Below, piece after piece: positions 1 to 15,000 of a stretch of 64,000 nt of DNA. Origin of the DNA: Strigamia acuminata (taxonomy: Eukaryota; Arthropoda; Chilopoda; Geophilomorpha; Linotaeniidae); the NCBI GenBank assembly GCA_949358305.1, contig OX442315.1, positions 34,746,427 to 34,810,426 of the forward strand, written 5' to 3'. The notes beneath the pieces are model-generated. The model searched no databases. It had not been told where the DNA came from and saw only the letters and a list, made by a program, of their open reading frames with translations. Positions within the stretch are counted from its first letter, which is position 1. The number at the start of each line of letters is the position of its first letter. The position numbers were made by a program, and so were the translations under genes.

Positions 1-3000
1 CAAGAGATGCTTGTCGCAAGAAAAACAAGGATCTTCTTACTCTTGACAGCCATGACAAAATTGACTTTTTCAACAGAATATTACACAATGAAAATATGAG
101 TAAGTTACTAAATTTTATGGTATACTAATTTTCTTACATCTTAACTGTTTGCACTATCTCTTACAGATGTTTGGATAGGATTAGAAACCTATGTTCAAAC
201 GGTAGGTGGTAAGAGGTACATTTATTGGCGCTGGAGTGGAACAGAACATGATATCACTTACAACAATTGGTGTCCACACAGCACTGTGCTAAAAGAAGCT
301 ATGTGTGGCTATATCATGATTGAACATATGTGTTGGATGCCAGAACAGTGTACAAAAAATGACATAATGAGTTTTATTTGTGAAGATAAACATGCCATTA
401 CCAAAACCCCTACCAGTACCTTAGATCATAGTGCAGTCTCCAGCATTAGTACATCTGATGGTATTCGCTACTATTTCTATGACAATACAGTAAGTCAAAC
501 GGAAGCAAATGCAATATGTAGACACAATGGGCACAACCTTGTCACTATCGATGATGTAGACACAAGTGATTTTCTTACAGCAGAAATTAAAAAGAAAAAT
601 AGAAGTAAGTGTTTGATGAAACCAGGATTGCACAAGTTGCTGTAATTATAGAACTAGTTACCGCTAGTTATTTAGCCAAGAAATTAACTAGTTGCTAACT
701 GTTACTGTTACTTCTTAGTGAATCTAGTTACCACTACCGTTATACCTTGTTTGAACCAGAAAGTTTGGGCTAGCCCAAAGTTTAAATATAGTTCTGATTC
801 TTGGTGCGAATGCATCTAGCCAAAAATTATCTGGTTTAAAAATTTTTATAGTAGATAATTCTACTACATTTGTGTGAACTAGATAATTGGCAAAAAACTA
901 GATAACTGCCAAGATCACTTCCCATAATTCAGTGCATAACATGGCCAGTTGATTGTCTATAGGCTGCATACTGGCCTAGATATGTGGCTTTTTGCTTTTT
1001 GGTGCGAATGCTCTAGTTTGAACTTTTTAAGCCAATATCAGGGTTTTCCTACCGGTATTTACCAGTATCAAAAACCGGTATTTCTTTAAGAAAATATCGA
1101 ATATCGAATACCGAATACCGTCTTTAGTTCGGTATTGGAACCAGTTTCTTCCGTTAGAGGTCACTGCGTTAGTGATTTTTATAACGCACATTGAATGGCA
1201 TTTTTTTAAACATAAAAATGCGAAGTTATGAATTTTTTAACTTAACAATGTGAATTTTTCGTTTTTTATACGTAAAAATTAGAAATTAATCGATTTTTTT
1301 TCTACACAAAAATGAGAATATATCTATTTTTTAACTTAAAAATGACAATTTATCGAATTTCTTAGCTTTAAAATCTTATAAACTCTTAAATTTATAAATT
1401 TAAAAAAATTCAATTTTAATTGATAAAACCACCTCTTTCATCCAACTGATACAAACCATTAAAACAAATATTAAAAAAATAAACCAAAATTTCAATCAAA
1501 ATATTACAATCAAAAAAAAATATTTAACATTGTAGCTGTTTTATTCTATTAAATTATCAAAATATACTGGTTTACTGGGTTTTGGAATATTGAATACCGA
1601 AATACCAGTTTTACCAAAAGTCCCGATTTGGAGAAAACCTAATCAGGCCAGAACCAGATTTAAACTTTGGGCTATGCCAAATTTTCTGGTGCAAACAAGG
1701 TAAAACGTTATGTTACCATCACATTTATCAATTTATAATTAAAAAAAAAATTTGGTTCCAAATAAAATTCACAATTTTTATCAGAAAAATGCAAACTTAG
1801 GTCCAAAAACATATTTCTTAGACAAAAAATTGAAAATTTTGGCCTGAAAATGCATTATATTACTGTACGTCTGAAACACAATTTGAGATGTAACGTTTTT
1901 GCTACATAATGGTAACGGGATTAGCAAATCGTTATTTCTAAAATAAAGAACAAAATTTCGTTACTTTACATTGTCATCAATATGTAACGTGTTATCATTA
2001 TGGTTACATAACACGGTAACGGCTGCAACACTGTCAGACTTTGAAAATAAAATATAAAATCTGGTAATTGAAAAGTTTTAATTTAATTTAATTTAACTTT
2101 TCAGATTATTGGATTGGTGGTGAAGCTTATTCCATTAAACAAGAAAATAATCAGGATGTGTATTGGAAGTGGAACAACACCGGCTTTGATATAGCATTTG
2201 AAAATTGGTGTCCAAACCAGATAGCTTCAGCCAATCTTCTTTGTTCGTATGTTAATGTTGAAGACGAAAATGCTTGCTGGATGTATTCCACTTGTCAGAG
2301 ATCTGAGATTGTTACAGGCTTCATTGGAGAAGATAGAATGCATCACACGACTGATTATGATATTGTCAAATACAAAGGTCATGAATACTTAGTGTACAAT
2401 ACAAATCATAAAAAGAGTAGTTGGTATGAGGCAAGAGATGCATGTAGTAGTAAGAACAAGGATCTTCTAATTCTTGAAACTCCTGAAAAAATTGACTTTT
2501 TCAATAGAATAATCCGAACAAAAAATATGAGTAAGTTAGGTTTTTTATGATTTAGCCGTTTTTTTTTTTCATCTTAATTGTTTAACCTACCTGTTACAGC
2601 GATTTGGTTGGGATTAGAAACATACTTTCAAACCGTAAACGATAATAAGCTGCTGTTTTGGCGATGGGCTTCAACGGGACAAGATGTAACTTACTACAAT
2701 TGGTGTCCCAATAGCACTGAGATGAAAGAATCGACATGTGGCTATGTCACGCTTGATACCACGTGTTGGATGGCAGAACAATGCACAGCCGATGTTGTAA
2801 TGGGTTTTGTTTGTGAAGATAAAGAAGCAACTACATTAATTTCAACCACTACTACCACAACTACCGCCACAACAAAAACCCATACAACGTTTACCATTAG
2901 TAATATTGATGGTAGCAACTATTATTTCTACAACAACAAAGTAAATCAAGTAGAAGCAAATGAGATATGTCGACAAAATGGGCACAACCTTGTCACTATT

Positions 3001-3055
3001 GACGATGTGAAGACAAATGCACATCTCACAGCTGAAGTTAAAAAAACAAACAAAA
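1..3055 (+). CDS. Lectin gene, cassette 1 head: exons C1, D1, E1, F1
   Basis: Exons: C1 1-99 (cut by the window edge), D1 167-604, E1 2105-2530, F1 2600-3055. C1 supplies only a CTLD N-half (RDACRKKNKDLLTLDS-like). D1 begins VWIGLETYVQTV and has a short Thr/Ser linker. E1 begins YWIGGEAYS and F1 IWLGLETYFQ. F1 carries a TTTTTT-rich linker, and its 3' half (KTNAHLTAEVKKTNKS) matches neighbouring B exons rather than F2 or F3, which suggests conversion or unequal crossing-over with the array. Introns are 67-69 bp, except D1-E1 (605-2104), which holds a MITE and AT-rich sequence. Confidence 0.85.
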
Positions 3056-6000
3056 GTAAGCACCAACACGATGGGACATTGATGGTTATTTCAATTTTGT
3101 TAAACTTATAGATTATTGGATTGGTACGGAAGCTTATACTGTGAAACAAGGAGAGAATGAATACATTCATTGGAAATGGAACAACACTGGCCTTGATATA
3201 TCATACAAAAATTGGTGTCCAAACCAGGTTGCGACAGGGGATCTTCCTTGTGCATTTATTAATTATGCAGATATAAATGCTTGCTGGATGTTTTCAAATT
3301 GTCATCAAACTGAAGACATTACAGGCTGCATTTGTGAAGAGAAAATGCAGCACACTGCTGATTATGATATTATAATGTACAACGGTCATGAATACTTATC
3401 GTACCATAAAAATCATGTCAAGAACAATTGGTTCGAAGCTAAAGCCGAATGTCAGAGTAAGAACAAGGAACTTCTTACACTTGACAGTAATGAAAAAACT
3501 GATTTTTTCAATAGTATATGGCGAAGTAAAAACATGAGTAAGTTACACATTTTGATGATTTACTAATTTTCTTGTATCGTAATTGTTTTCAATATCTCTT
3601 ACAGCTGTTTGGATAGGATTAGAAACCTATGTTCAATTGGTAGATGGAAACAATAATATTTATTGGCATTGGACTGCGACAGGACAGGATATAACTTCCA
3701 ACAATTGGTGTGATCACAGCACTCAGCAGAAAGAAGCAATGTGTGGTTACATCACACTTGACACAATGTGTTGGATGGCAGAAAGTTGCATAGAAAATAA
3801 CATAATGAGTTTTGTTTGTGAAGATAAAAATGCCATTACTAAACATCCAACCACTATCTCTACCACTATCACTACTTCTACCACGACCAAAACTCCTAGC
3901 ATTCCCGCGGCTCAAAGCCCGAACATTAGCGTAAGTACAGCTAATGGTATTTCCTATTATTTCTATGACAATACGGTCAGTCAATCAGAAGCAAATGAAA
4001 TATGTCGACACAATGGACACAACCTTGTCACTATTGACGATATGACAACAAATGCACATCTCACAGCTGAAGTTAAAAAAACAAACAAAAGTAAGCACCA
4101 ACACGATGGGACATTGATGGTTATTTCAATTTTGTTAAACTTATAGATTATTGGATTGGTACGGAAGCTTATACTGTGAAACAAGGAGAGAATGAATACA
4201 TTCATTGGAAATGGAACAACACTGGCCTTGATATATCATACAAAAATTGGTGTCCAAACCAGGTTGCGACAGGGGATCTTCCTTGTGCATTTATTAATTA
4301 TGCAGATATAAATGCTTGCTGGATGTTTTCAAATTGTCATCAAACTGAAGACATTACAGGCTGCATTTGTGAAGAGAAAATGCAGCACACTGCTGATTAT
4401 GATATTATAATGTACAACGGTCATGAATACTTATCGTACCATAAAAATCATGTCAAGAACAATTGGTTCGAAGCTAAAGCCGAATGTCAGAGTAAGAACA
4501 AGGAACTTCTTACACTTGACAGTAATGAAAAAACTGATTTTTTCAATGGTATATGGCGAAGTAAAAACATAAGTAAGTTACACATTTTGATGATTTACTA
4601 ATTTTCTTGTATCGTAATTGTTTTCAATATCTCTTACAGCTGTTTGGATAGGATTAGAAACCTATGTTCAATTGGTAGATGGAAACAATAATATTTATTG
4701 GCATTGGACTGCGACAGGACAGGATATAACTTCCAACAATTGGTGTGATCACAGCACTCAGCAGAAAGAAGCAATGTGTGGTTACATCACACTTGACACA
4801 ATGTGTTGGATGGCAGAAAGTTGCATAGAAAATAACATAATGAGTTTTGTTTGTGAAGATAAAAATGCCATTACTAAACATCCAACCACTATCTCTACCA
4901 CTATCACTACTTCTACCACGACCAAAACTCCTAGCATTCCCGCGGCTCAAAGCCCGAACATTAGCGTAAGTACAGCTAATGGTATTTCCTATTATTTCTA
5001 TGACAATACGGTCAGTCAATCAGAAGCAAATGAAATATGTCGACACAATGGACACAACCTTGTCACTATTGACGATGTGACAACAAATGCACATCTCACA
5101 GCTGAAGTTAAAAAAACAAACAAAAGTAAGCACCAACACGATGGGACATTGATGGTTATTTCAATTTTGTTAAACTTATAGATTATTGGATTGGTACGGA
5201 AGCTTATACTGTGAAACAAGGAGAGAATGAATACATTCATTGGAAATGGAACAACACTGGCCTTGATATATCATACAAAAATTGGTGTCCAAACCAGGTT
5301 GCGACAGGGGATCTTCCTTGTGCATTTATTAATTATGCAGATATAAATGCTTGCTGGATGTTTTCAAATTGTCATCAAACTGAAGACATTACAGGCTGCA
5401 TTTGTGAAGAGAAAATGCAGCACACTGCTGATTATGATATTATAATGTACAACGGTCATGAATACTTATCGTACCATAAAAATCATGTCAAGAACAATTG
5501 GTTCGAAGCTAAAGCCGAATGTCAGAGTAAGAACAAGGAACTTCTTACACTTGACAGTAATGAAAAAACTGATTTTTTCAATGGTATATGGCGAAGTAAA
5601 AACATGAGTAAGTTACACATTTTGATGATTTACTAATTTTCTTGTATCGTAATTGTTTTCAATATCTCTTACAGCTGTTTGGATAGGATTAGAAACCTAT
5701 GTTCAATTGGTAGATGGAAACAATAATATTTATTGGCATTGGACTGCGACAGGACAGGATATAACTTCCAACAATTGGTGTGATCACAGCACTCAGCAGA
5801 AAGAAGCAATGTGTGGTTACATCACACTTGACACAATGTGTTGGATGGCAGAAAGTTGCATAGAAAATAACATAATGAGTTTTGTTTGTGAAGATAAAAA
5901 TGCCATTACTAAACATCCAACCACTATCTCTACCACTATCACTACTTCTACCACGACCAAAACTCCTAGCATTCCCGCGGCTCAAAGCCCGAACATTAGC

Positions 6001-9000
6001 GTAAGTACAGCTAATGGTATTTCCTATTATTTCTATGACAATACGGTCAGTCAATCAGAAGCAAATGAAATATGTCGACACAATGGACACAACCTTGTCA
6101 CTATTGACGATGTGACAACAAATGCACATCTCACAGCTGAAGTTAAAAAAACAAACAAAAGTAAGCACCAACACGATGGGACATTGATGGTTATTTCAAT
6201 TTTGTTAAACTTATAGATTATTGGATTGGTACGGAAGCTTATACTGTGAAACAAGGAGAAAATGAATACATTCATTGGAAATGGAACAATACTGGCCTTG
6301 ATATATCATACAAAAATTGGTGTCCAAACCAGGTTGCGACAGGGGATCTTCCTTGTGCATTTATTAATTATGCAGATATAAATGCTTGCTGGATGTTTTC
6401 AAATTGTCATCAAACTGAAGACATTACAGGCTGCATTTGTGAAGAGAAAATGCAGCACACTGCTGATTATGATATTATAATGTACAACGGTCATGAATAC
6501 TTATCGTACCATAAAAATCATGTCAAGAACAATTGGTTCGAAGCTAAAGCCGAATGTCAGAGTAAGAACAAGGAACTTCTTACACTTGACAGTAATGAAA
6601 AAACTGATTTTTTCAATGGTATATGGCGAAGTAAAAACATAAGTAAGTTACACATTTTGATGATTTACTAATTTTCTTGTATCGTAATTGTTTTCAATAT
6701 CTCTTACAGCTGTTTGGATAGGATTAGAAACCTATGTTCAATTGGTAGATGGAAACAATAATATTTATTGGCATTGGACTGCGACAGGACAGGATATAAC
6801 TTCCAACAATTGGTGTGATCACAGCACTCAGCAGAAAGAAGCAATGTGTGGTTACATCACACTTGACACAATGTGTTGGATGGCAGAAAGTTGCATAGAA
6901 AATAACATAATGAGTTTTGTTTGTGAAGATAAAAATGCCATTACTAAACATCCAACCACTATCTCTACCACTATCACTACTTCTACCACGACCAAAACTC
7001 CTAGCATTCCCGCGGCTCAAAGCCCGAACATTAGCGTAAGTACAGCTAATGGTATTTCCTATTATTTCTATGACAATACGGTCAGTCAATCAGAAGCAAA
7101 TGAAATATGTCGACACAATGGACACAACCTTGTCACTATTGACGATGTGACAACAAATGCACATCTCACAGCTGAAGTTAAAAAAACAAACAAAAGTAAG
7201 CACCAACACGATGGGACATTGATGGTTATTTCAATTTTGTTAAACTTATAGATTATTGGATTGGTACGGAAGCTTATACTGTGAAACAAGGAGAGAATGA
7301 ATACATTCATTGGAAATGGAACAACACTGGCCTTGATATATCATACAAAAATTGGTGTCCAAACCAGGTTGCGACAGGGGATCTTCCTTGTGCATTTATT
7401 AATTATGCAGATATAAATGCTTGCTGGATGTTTTCAAATTGTCATCAAACTGAAGACATTACAGGCTGCATTTGTGAAGAGAAAATGCAGCACACTGCTG
7501 ATTATGATATTATAATGTACAACGGTCATGAATACTTATCGTACCATAAAAATCATGTCAAGAACAATTGGTTCGAAGCTAAAGCCGAATGTCAGAGTAA
7601 GAACAAGGAACTTCTTACACTTGACAGTAATGAAAAAACTGATTTTTTCAATGGTATATGGCGAAGTAAAAACATAAGTAAGTTACACATTTTGATGATT
7701 TACTAATTTTCTTGTATCGTAATTGTTTTCAATATCTCTTACAGCTGTTTGGATAGGATTAGAAACCTATGTTCAATTGGTAGATGGAAACAATAATATT
7801 TATTGGCATTGGACTGCGACAGGACAGGATATAACTTCCAACAATTGGTGTGATCACAGCACTCAGCAGAAAGAAGCAATGTGTGGTTACATCACACTTG
7901 ACACAATGTGTTGGATGGCAGAAAGTTGCATAGAAAATAACATAATGAGTTTTGTTTGTGAAGATAAAAATGCCATTACTAAACATCCAACCACTATCTC
8001 TACCACTATCACTACTTCTACCACGACCAAAACTCCTAGCATTCCCGCGGCTCAAAGCCCGAACATTAGCGTAAGTACAGCTAATGGTATTTCCTATTAT
8101 TTCTATGACAATACGGTCAGTCAATCAGAAGCAAATGAAATATGTCGACACAATGGACACAACCTTGTCACTATTGACGATGTGACAACAAATGCACATC
8201 TCACAGCTGAAGTTAAAAAAACAAACAAAAGTAAGCACCAACACGATGGGACATTGATGGTTATTTCAATTTTGTTAAACTTATAGATTATTGGATTGGT
8301 ACGGAAGCTTATACTGTGAAACAAGGAGAGAATGAATACATTCATTGGAAATGGAACAACACTGGCCTTGATATATCATACAAAAATTGGTGTCCAAACC
8401 AGGTTGCGACAGGGGATCTTCCTTGTGCATTTATTAATTATGCAGATATAAATGCTTGCTGGATGTTTTCAAATTGTCATCAAACTGAAGACATTACAGG
8501 CTGCATTTGTGAAGAGAAAATGCAGCACACTGCTGATTATGATATTATAATGTACAACGGTCATGAATACTTATCGTACCATAAAAATCATGTCAAGAAC
8601 AATTGGTTCGAAGCTAAAGCCGAATGTCAGAGTAAGAACAAGGAACTTCTTACACTTGACAGTAATGAAAAAACTGATTTTTTCAATAGTATATGGCGAA
8701 GTAAAAACATGAGTAAGTTACATATTTTGATGATTTACTAATTTTCTTGTATCGTAATTGTTTTCAATATCTCTTACAGCTGTTTGGATAGGATTAGAAA
8801 CCTATGTTCAATTGGTAGATGGAAACAATAATATTTATTGGCATTGGACTGCGACAGGACAGGATATAACTTCCAACAATTGGTGTGATCACAGCACTCA
8901 GCAGAAAGAAGCAATGTGTGGTTACATCACACTTGACACAATGTGTTGGATGGCAGAAAGTTGCATAGGAAATAACATAATGAGTTTTGTTTGTGAAGAT

Positions 9001-12000
9001 AAAAATGCCATTACTAAACATCCAACCACTACAAAAGAACCTACCGCTACAAAAGAACCTACCGTTACAAAAGAACCTACCGCTACAAAAGAACCTACCG
9101 CTGCAAAAGAACCTACCGCTACAAAAGAACCTACCGATACAAAAGAACCTACCGATACAAAAGAACCTACCGCTACAAAAGAACCTACCGCTACAAAAGA
9201 ACCTACCACTATCAAACCTCCTAGCATTCTCGCAGTTCAAAGCCCAATCATTAGCGTAAATACAGCTAATGGTATTTCCTATTATTTCTATGAAAGTACA
9301 GTCAGTCAATCAGAAGCAAATGAAATATGTCGACACAGTGGGCACAACCTTGTCACTATTGACGATGTGAAGACAAATGCATATCTTACAGATGAAGTCA
9401 AAAAAAGAAACAAAAGTAAGGACCCACACTATGAGACGTCGATGGTTATTTCAATTTTGTTAAACTTATAGATTATTGGATTGGTACGGAAGCTTATACT
9501 GTGAAACAAGGAGAGAATGAATACATTCATTGGAAATGGAACAACACTGGCCTTGATGTATCATACAAAAATTGGTGTCCAAACCAGGTTGCGACAGGGG
9601 ATCTTCCTTGTGCATTTATTAATTATGCAGATATAAATGCTTGCTGGATGTTTTCAAATTGTCATCAAACTGACGACATTACAGGTTTCATTTGTGAAGA
9701 GAAAATGCAGCACACTGCTGATTATGATATTATAATGTACAACGGTCATGAATACTTATTGTACTATAAAAATCCTGTCAAGAACAATTGGTTCGAAGCC
9801 AAAACCGAATGTCAGAGTAAGAACAAGGAACTTCTTACTCTTGACAGTAATGAAAAAATTGATTTTTTCAATGGTATATTGCAAAGTAAAAATATAAGTA
9901 AGTTACAAATTTTGATGATTTAGTAATTTTCTTGTATCGTAATTGTTTTCAATATCTCTTACAGCTGCTTGGATAGGATTAGAAACCTATGTTCAATTGG
10001 CAGATGGTAACGAGAATATTCATTGGCATTGGACTGCGACAGGACAGGATATAACTTCCAACAATTGGTGTGATCACAGCACAGGGCAGAAAGAAGCAAT
10101 GTGTGGTTACATCACACTTGACACCAAGTGTTGGCTGGCAGAAAGTTGCATACAAAATAACATAATGAGTTTTGTTTGTGAAGATAAAACTGCCATTACC
10201 AAACATCCAACCACTACAAAAGAACCTACCGCTACAAAAGAACCTACCGTTACAAAAGAACCTACCGCTACAAAAGAACCTACCGCTACAAAAGAACCTA
10301 CCACTATCAAACCTCCTAGCATTCCCGCAGTTCAAAGCCCAAACATTAGCGTAAATACAGCTAATGGTATTTCCTATTATTTCTATGAAAGTACAGTCAG
10401 TCAATCAGAAGCAAATGAAATATGTCGACACAGTGGGCAGAACCTTGTCACTATTGACGATGTGAAGACAAATGCATATCTTACAGATGAAGTCAAAAAA
10501 AGAAACAAAAGTAAGCACCCACACTATGAGACGTCGATGGTTATTTCAATTTTGTTAAACTTATAGATTATTGGATTGGTACGGAAGCTTATACTGTGAA
10601 ACAAGGAGAGAATGAATACATTCATTGGAAATGGAACAACACTGGCCTTGATGTATCATACAAAAATTGGTGTCCAAACCAGGTTGCGACAGGGGATCTT
10701 CCTTGTGCATTTATTAATTATGCAGATATAAATGCTTGCTGGATGTTTTCAAATTGTCATCAAACTGACGACATTACAGGTTTCATTTGTGAAGAGAAAA
10801 TGCAGCACACTGCTGATTATGATATTATAATGTACAACGGTCATGAATACTTATTGTACTATAAAAATCCTGTCAAGAACAATTGGTTCGAAGCCAAAAC
10901 CGAATGTCAGAGTAAGAACAAGGAACTTCTTACTCTTGACAGTAATGAAAAAATTGATTTTTTCAATGGTATATTGCAAAGTAAAAATATAAGTAAGTTA
11001 CAAATTTTGATGATTTAGTAATTTTCTTGTATCGTAATTGTTTTCAATATCTCTTACAGCTGCTTGGATAGGATTAGAAACCTATGTTCAATTGGCAGAT
11101 GGTAACGAGAATATTCATTGGCATTGGACTGCGACAGGACAGGATATAACTTCCAACAATTGGTGTGATCACAGCACAGGGCAGAAAGAAGCAATGTGTG
11201 GTTACATCACACTTGACACCAAATGTTGGATGGCAGAAAGTTGCGTACAAAATAACATAATGAGTTTTGTTTGTGAAGATAAAACTGCCATTACCAAACA
11301 TCCAACCACTACAAAAGAACCTACCGCTACAAAAGAACCTACCGCTACAAAAGAACCTACCGTTACAAAAGAACCTACCACTACAAAAGAACCTACCGCT
11401 ACAAAAGAACCTACCGTTACAAAAGAACCTACCGCTACAAAAGAACCTACCGCTACAAAAGAACCTACCACTATCAAACCTCCTAGCATTCTCGCAGTTC
11501 AAAGCCCAAACATTAGCGTAAATACAGCTAATGGTATTTCCTATTATTTCTATGAAAGTACAGTCAGTCAATCAGAAGCAAATGAAATATGTCGACACAG
11601 TGGGCAGAACCTTGTCACTATTGACGATGTGAAGACAAATGCATATCTTACAGATGAAGTCAAAAAAAGAAACAAAAGTAAGCACCCACACTATGAGACG
11701 TCGATGGTTATTTCAATTTTGTTAAACTTATAGATTATTGGATTGGTACGGAAGCTTATACTGTGAAACAAGGAGAGAATGAATACATTCATTGGAAATG
11801 GAACAACACTGGCCTTGATGTATCATACAAAAATTGGTGTCCAAACCAGGTTGCGACAGGGGATCTTCCTTGTGAATTTATTAATTATGCAGATATAAAT
11901 GCTTGCTGGATGTTTTCAAATTGTCATCAAACTGACGACATTACAGGTTTCATTTGTGAAGAGAAAATGCAGCACACTGCTGATTATGATATTATAATGT

Positions 12001-15000
12001 ACAACGGTCATGAATACTTATTGTACTATAAAAATCCTGTCAAGAACAATTGGTTCGAAGCCAAAACCGAATGTCAGAGTAAGAACAAGGAACTTCTTAC
12101 TCTTGACAGTAATGAAAAAATTGATTTTTTCAATGGTATATTGCAAAGTAAAAATATAAGTAAGTTACAAATTTGGATGATTTAGTAATTTTCTTGTATC
12201 GTAATTGTTTTCAATATCTCTTACAGCTGCTTGGATAGGATTAGAAACCTATGTTCAATTGGCAAATGGTAACGAGAATATTCATTGGCATTGGACTGCG
12301 ACAGGACAGGATATAACTTCCAACAATTGGTGTGATCACAGCACAGGGCAGAAAGAAGCAATGTGTGGTTACATCACACTTGACACCAAATGTTGGATGG
12401 CAGAAAGTTGCGTACAAAATAACATAATGAGTTTTGTTTGTGAAGATAAAACTGCCATTACCAAACATCCAACCACTACAAAAGAACCTACCGCTACAAA
12501 AGAACCTACCGCTACAAAAGAACCTACCGTTACAAAAGAACCTACCACTACAAAAGAACCTACCGCTACAAAAGAACCTACCGTTACAAAAGAACCTACC
12601 GCTACAAAAGAACCTACCGCTACAAAAGAACCTACCACTATCAAACCTCCTAGCATTCTCGCAGTTCAAAGCCCAAACATTAGCGTAAATACAGCTAATG
12701 GTATTTCCTATTATTTCTATGAAAGTACAGTCAGTCAATCAGAAGCAAATGAAATATGTCGACACAGTGGGCAGAACCTTGTCACTATTGACGATGTGAA
12801 GACAAATGCATATCTTACAGATGAAGTCAAAAAAAGAAACAAAAGTAAGCACCCACACTATGAGACGTCGATGGTTATTTCAATTTTGTTAAACTTATAG
12901 ATTATTGGATTGGTACGGAAGCTTATACTGTGAAACAAGGAGAGAATGAATACATTCATTGGAAATGGAACAACACTGGCCTTGATGTATCATACAAAAA
13001 TTGGTGTCCAAACCAGGTTGCGACAGGGGATCTTCCTTGTGAATTTATTAATTATGCAGATATAAATGCTTGCTGGATGTTTTCAAATTGTCATCAAACT
13101 GACGACATTACAGGTTTCATTTGTGAAGAGAAAATGCAGCACACTGCTGATTATGATATTATAATGTACAACGGTCATGAATACTTATTGTACTATAAAA
13201 ATCCTGTCAAGAACAATTGGTTCGAAGCCAAAACCGAATGTCAGAGTAAGAACAAGGAACTTCTTACTCTTGACAGTAATGAAAAAATTGATTTTTTCAA
13301 TGGTATATTGCAAAGTAAAAATATAAGTAAGTTACAAATTTGGATGATTTAGTAATTTTCTTGTATCGTAATTGTTTTCAATATCTCTTACAGCTGCTTG
13401 GATAGGATTAGAAACCTATGTTCAATTGGCAGATGGTAACGAGAATATTCATTGGCATTGGACTGCGACAGGACAGGATATAACTTCCAACAATTGGTGT
13501 GATCACAGCACAGGGCAGAAAGAAGCAATGTGTGGTTACATCACACTTGACACCAAGTGTTGGCTGGCAGAAAGTTGCATACAAAATAACATAATGAGTT
13601 TTGTTTGTGAAGATAAAACTGCCATTACCAAACATCCAACCACTACAAAAGAACCTACCGCTACAAAAGAACCTACCGTTACAAAAGAACCTACCGCTAC
13701 AAAAGAACCTACCGCTACAAAAGAACCTACCACTATCAAACCTCCTAGCATTCCCGCAGTTCAAAGCCCAAACATTAGCGTAAATACAGCTAATGGTATT
13801 TCCTATTATTTCTATGAAAGTACAGTCAGTCAATCAGAAGCAAATGAAATATGTCGACACAGTGGGCAGAACCTTGTCACTATTGACGATGTGAAGACAA
13901 ATGCATATCTTACAGATGAAGTCAAAAAAAGAAACAAAAGTAAGCACCCACACTATGAGACGTCGATGGTTATTTCAATTTTGTTAAACTTATAGATTAT
14001 TGGATTGGTACGGAAGCTTATACTGTGAAACAAGGAGAGAATGAATACATTCATTGGAAATGGAACAACACTGGCCTTGATGTATCATACAAAAATTGGT
14101 GTCCAAACCAGGTTGCGACAGGGGATCTTCCTTGTGCATTTATTAATTATGCAGATATAAATGCTTGCTGGATGTTTTCAAATTGTCATCAAACTGACGA
14201 CATTACAGGTTTCATTTGTGAAGAGAAAATGCAGCACACTGCTGATTATGATATTATAATGTACAACGGACATGAATACTTATTGTACTATAAAAATCCT
14301 GTCAAGAACAATTGGTTCGAAGCTAAAACCGAATGTCAGAGTAAGAACAAGGAACTTCTTACTCTTGACAGTAATGAAAAAATTGATTTTTTCAATGGTA
14401 TATTGCAAAGTAAAAATATAAGTAAGTTACAAATTTTGATGATTTAGTAATTTTCTTGTATCGTAATTGTTTTCAATATCTCTTACAGCTGCTTGGATAG
14501 GATTAGAAACCTATGTTCAATTGGTAGACGGTAACGAGAATATTCATTGGCATTGGACTGCGACAGGACAGGATATAACTTCCAACAATTGGTGTGATCA
14601 CAGCACAGGGCAGAAAGAAGCAATGTGTGGTTACATCACACTTGACACCAAGTGTTGGCTGGCAGAAAGTTGCATACAAAATAACATAATGAGTTTTGTT
14701 TGTGAAGATAAAACTGCCATTACCAAACATCCAACCACTACAAAAGAACCTACCGCTACAAAAGAACCTACCGTTACAAAAGAACCTACCGCTACAAAAG
14801 AACCTACCGCTACAAAAGAACCTACCACTATCAAACCTCCTAGCATTCCCGCAGTTCAAAGCCCAAACATTAGCGTAAATACAGCTAATGGTATTTCCTA
14901 TTATTTCTATGAAAGTACAGTCAGTCAATCAGAAGCAAATGAAATATGTCGACACAGTGGGCACAACCTTGTCACTATTGACGATGTGAAGACAAATGCA

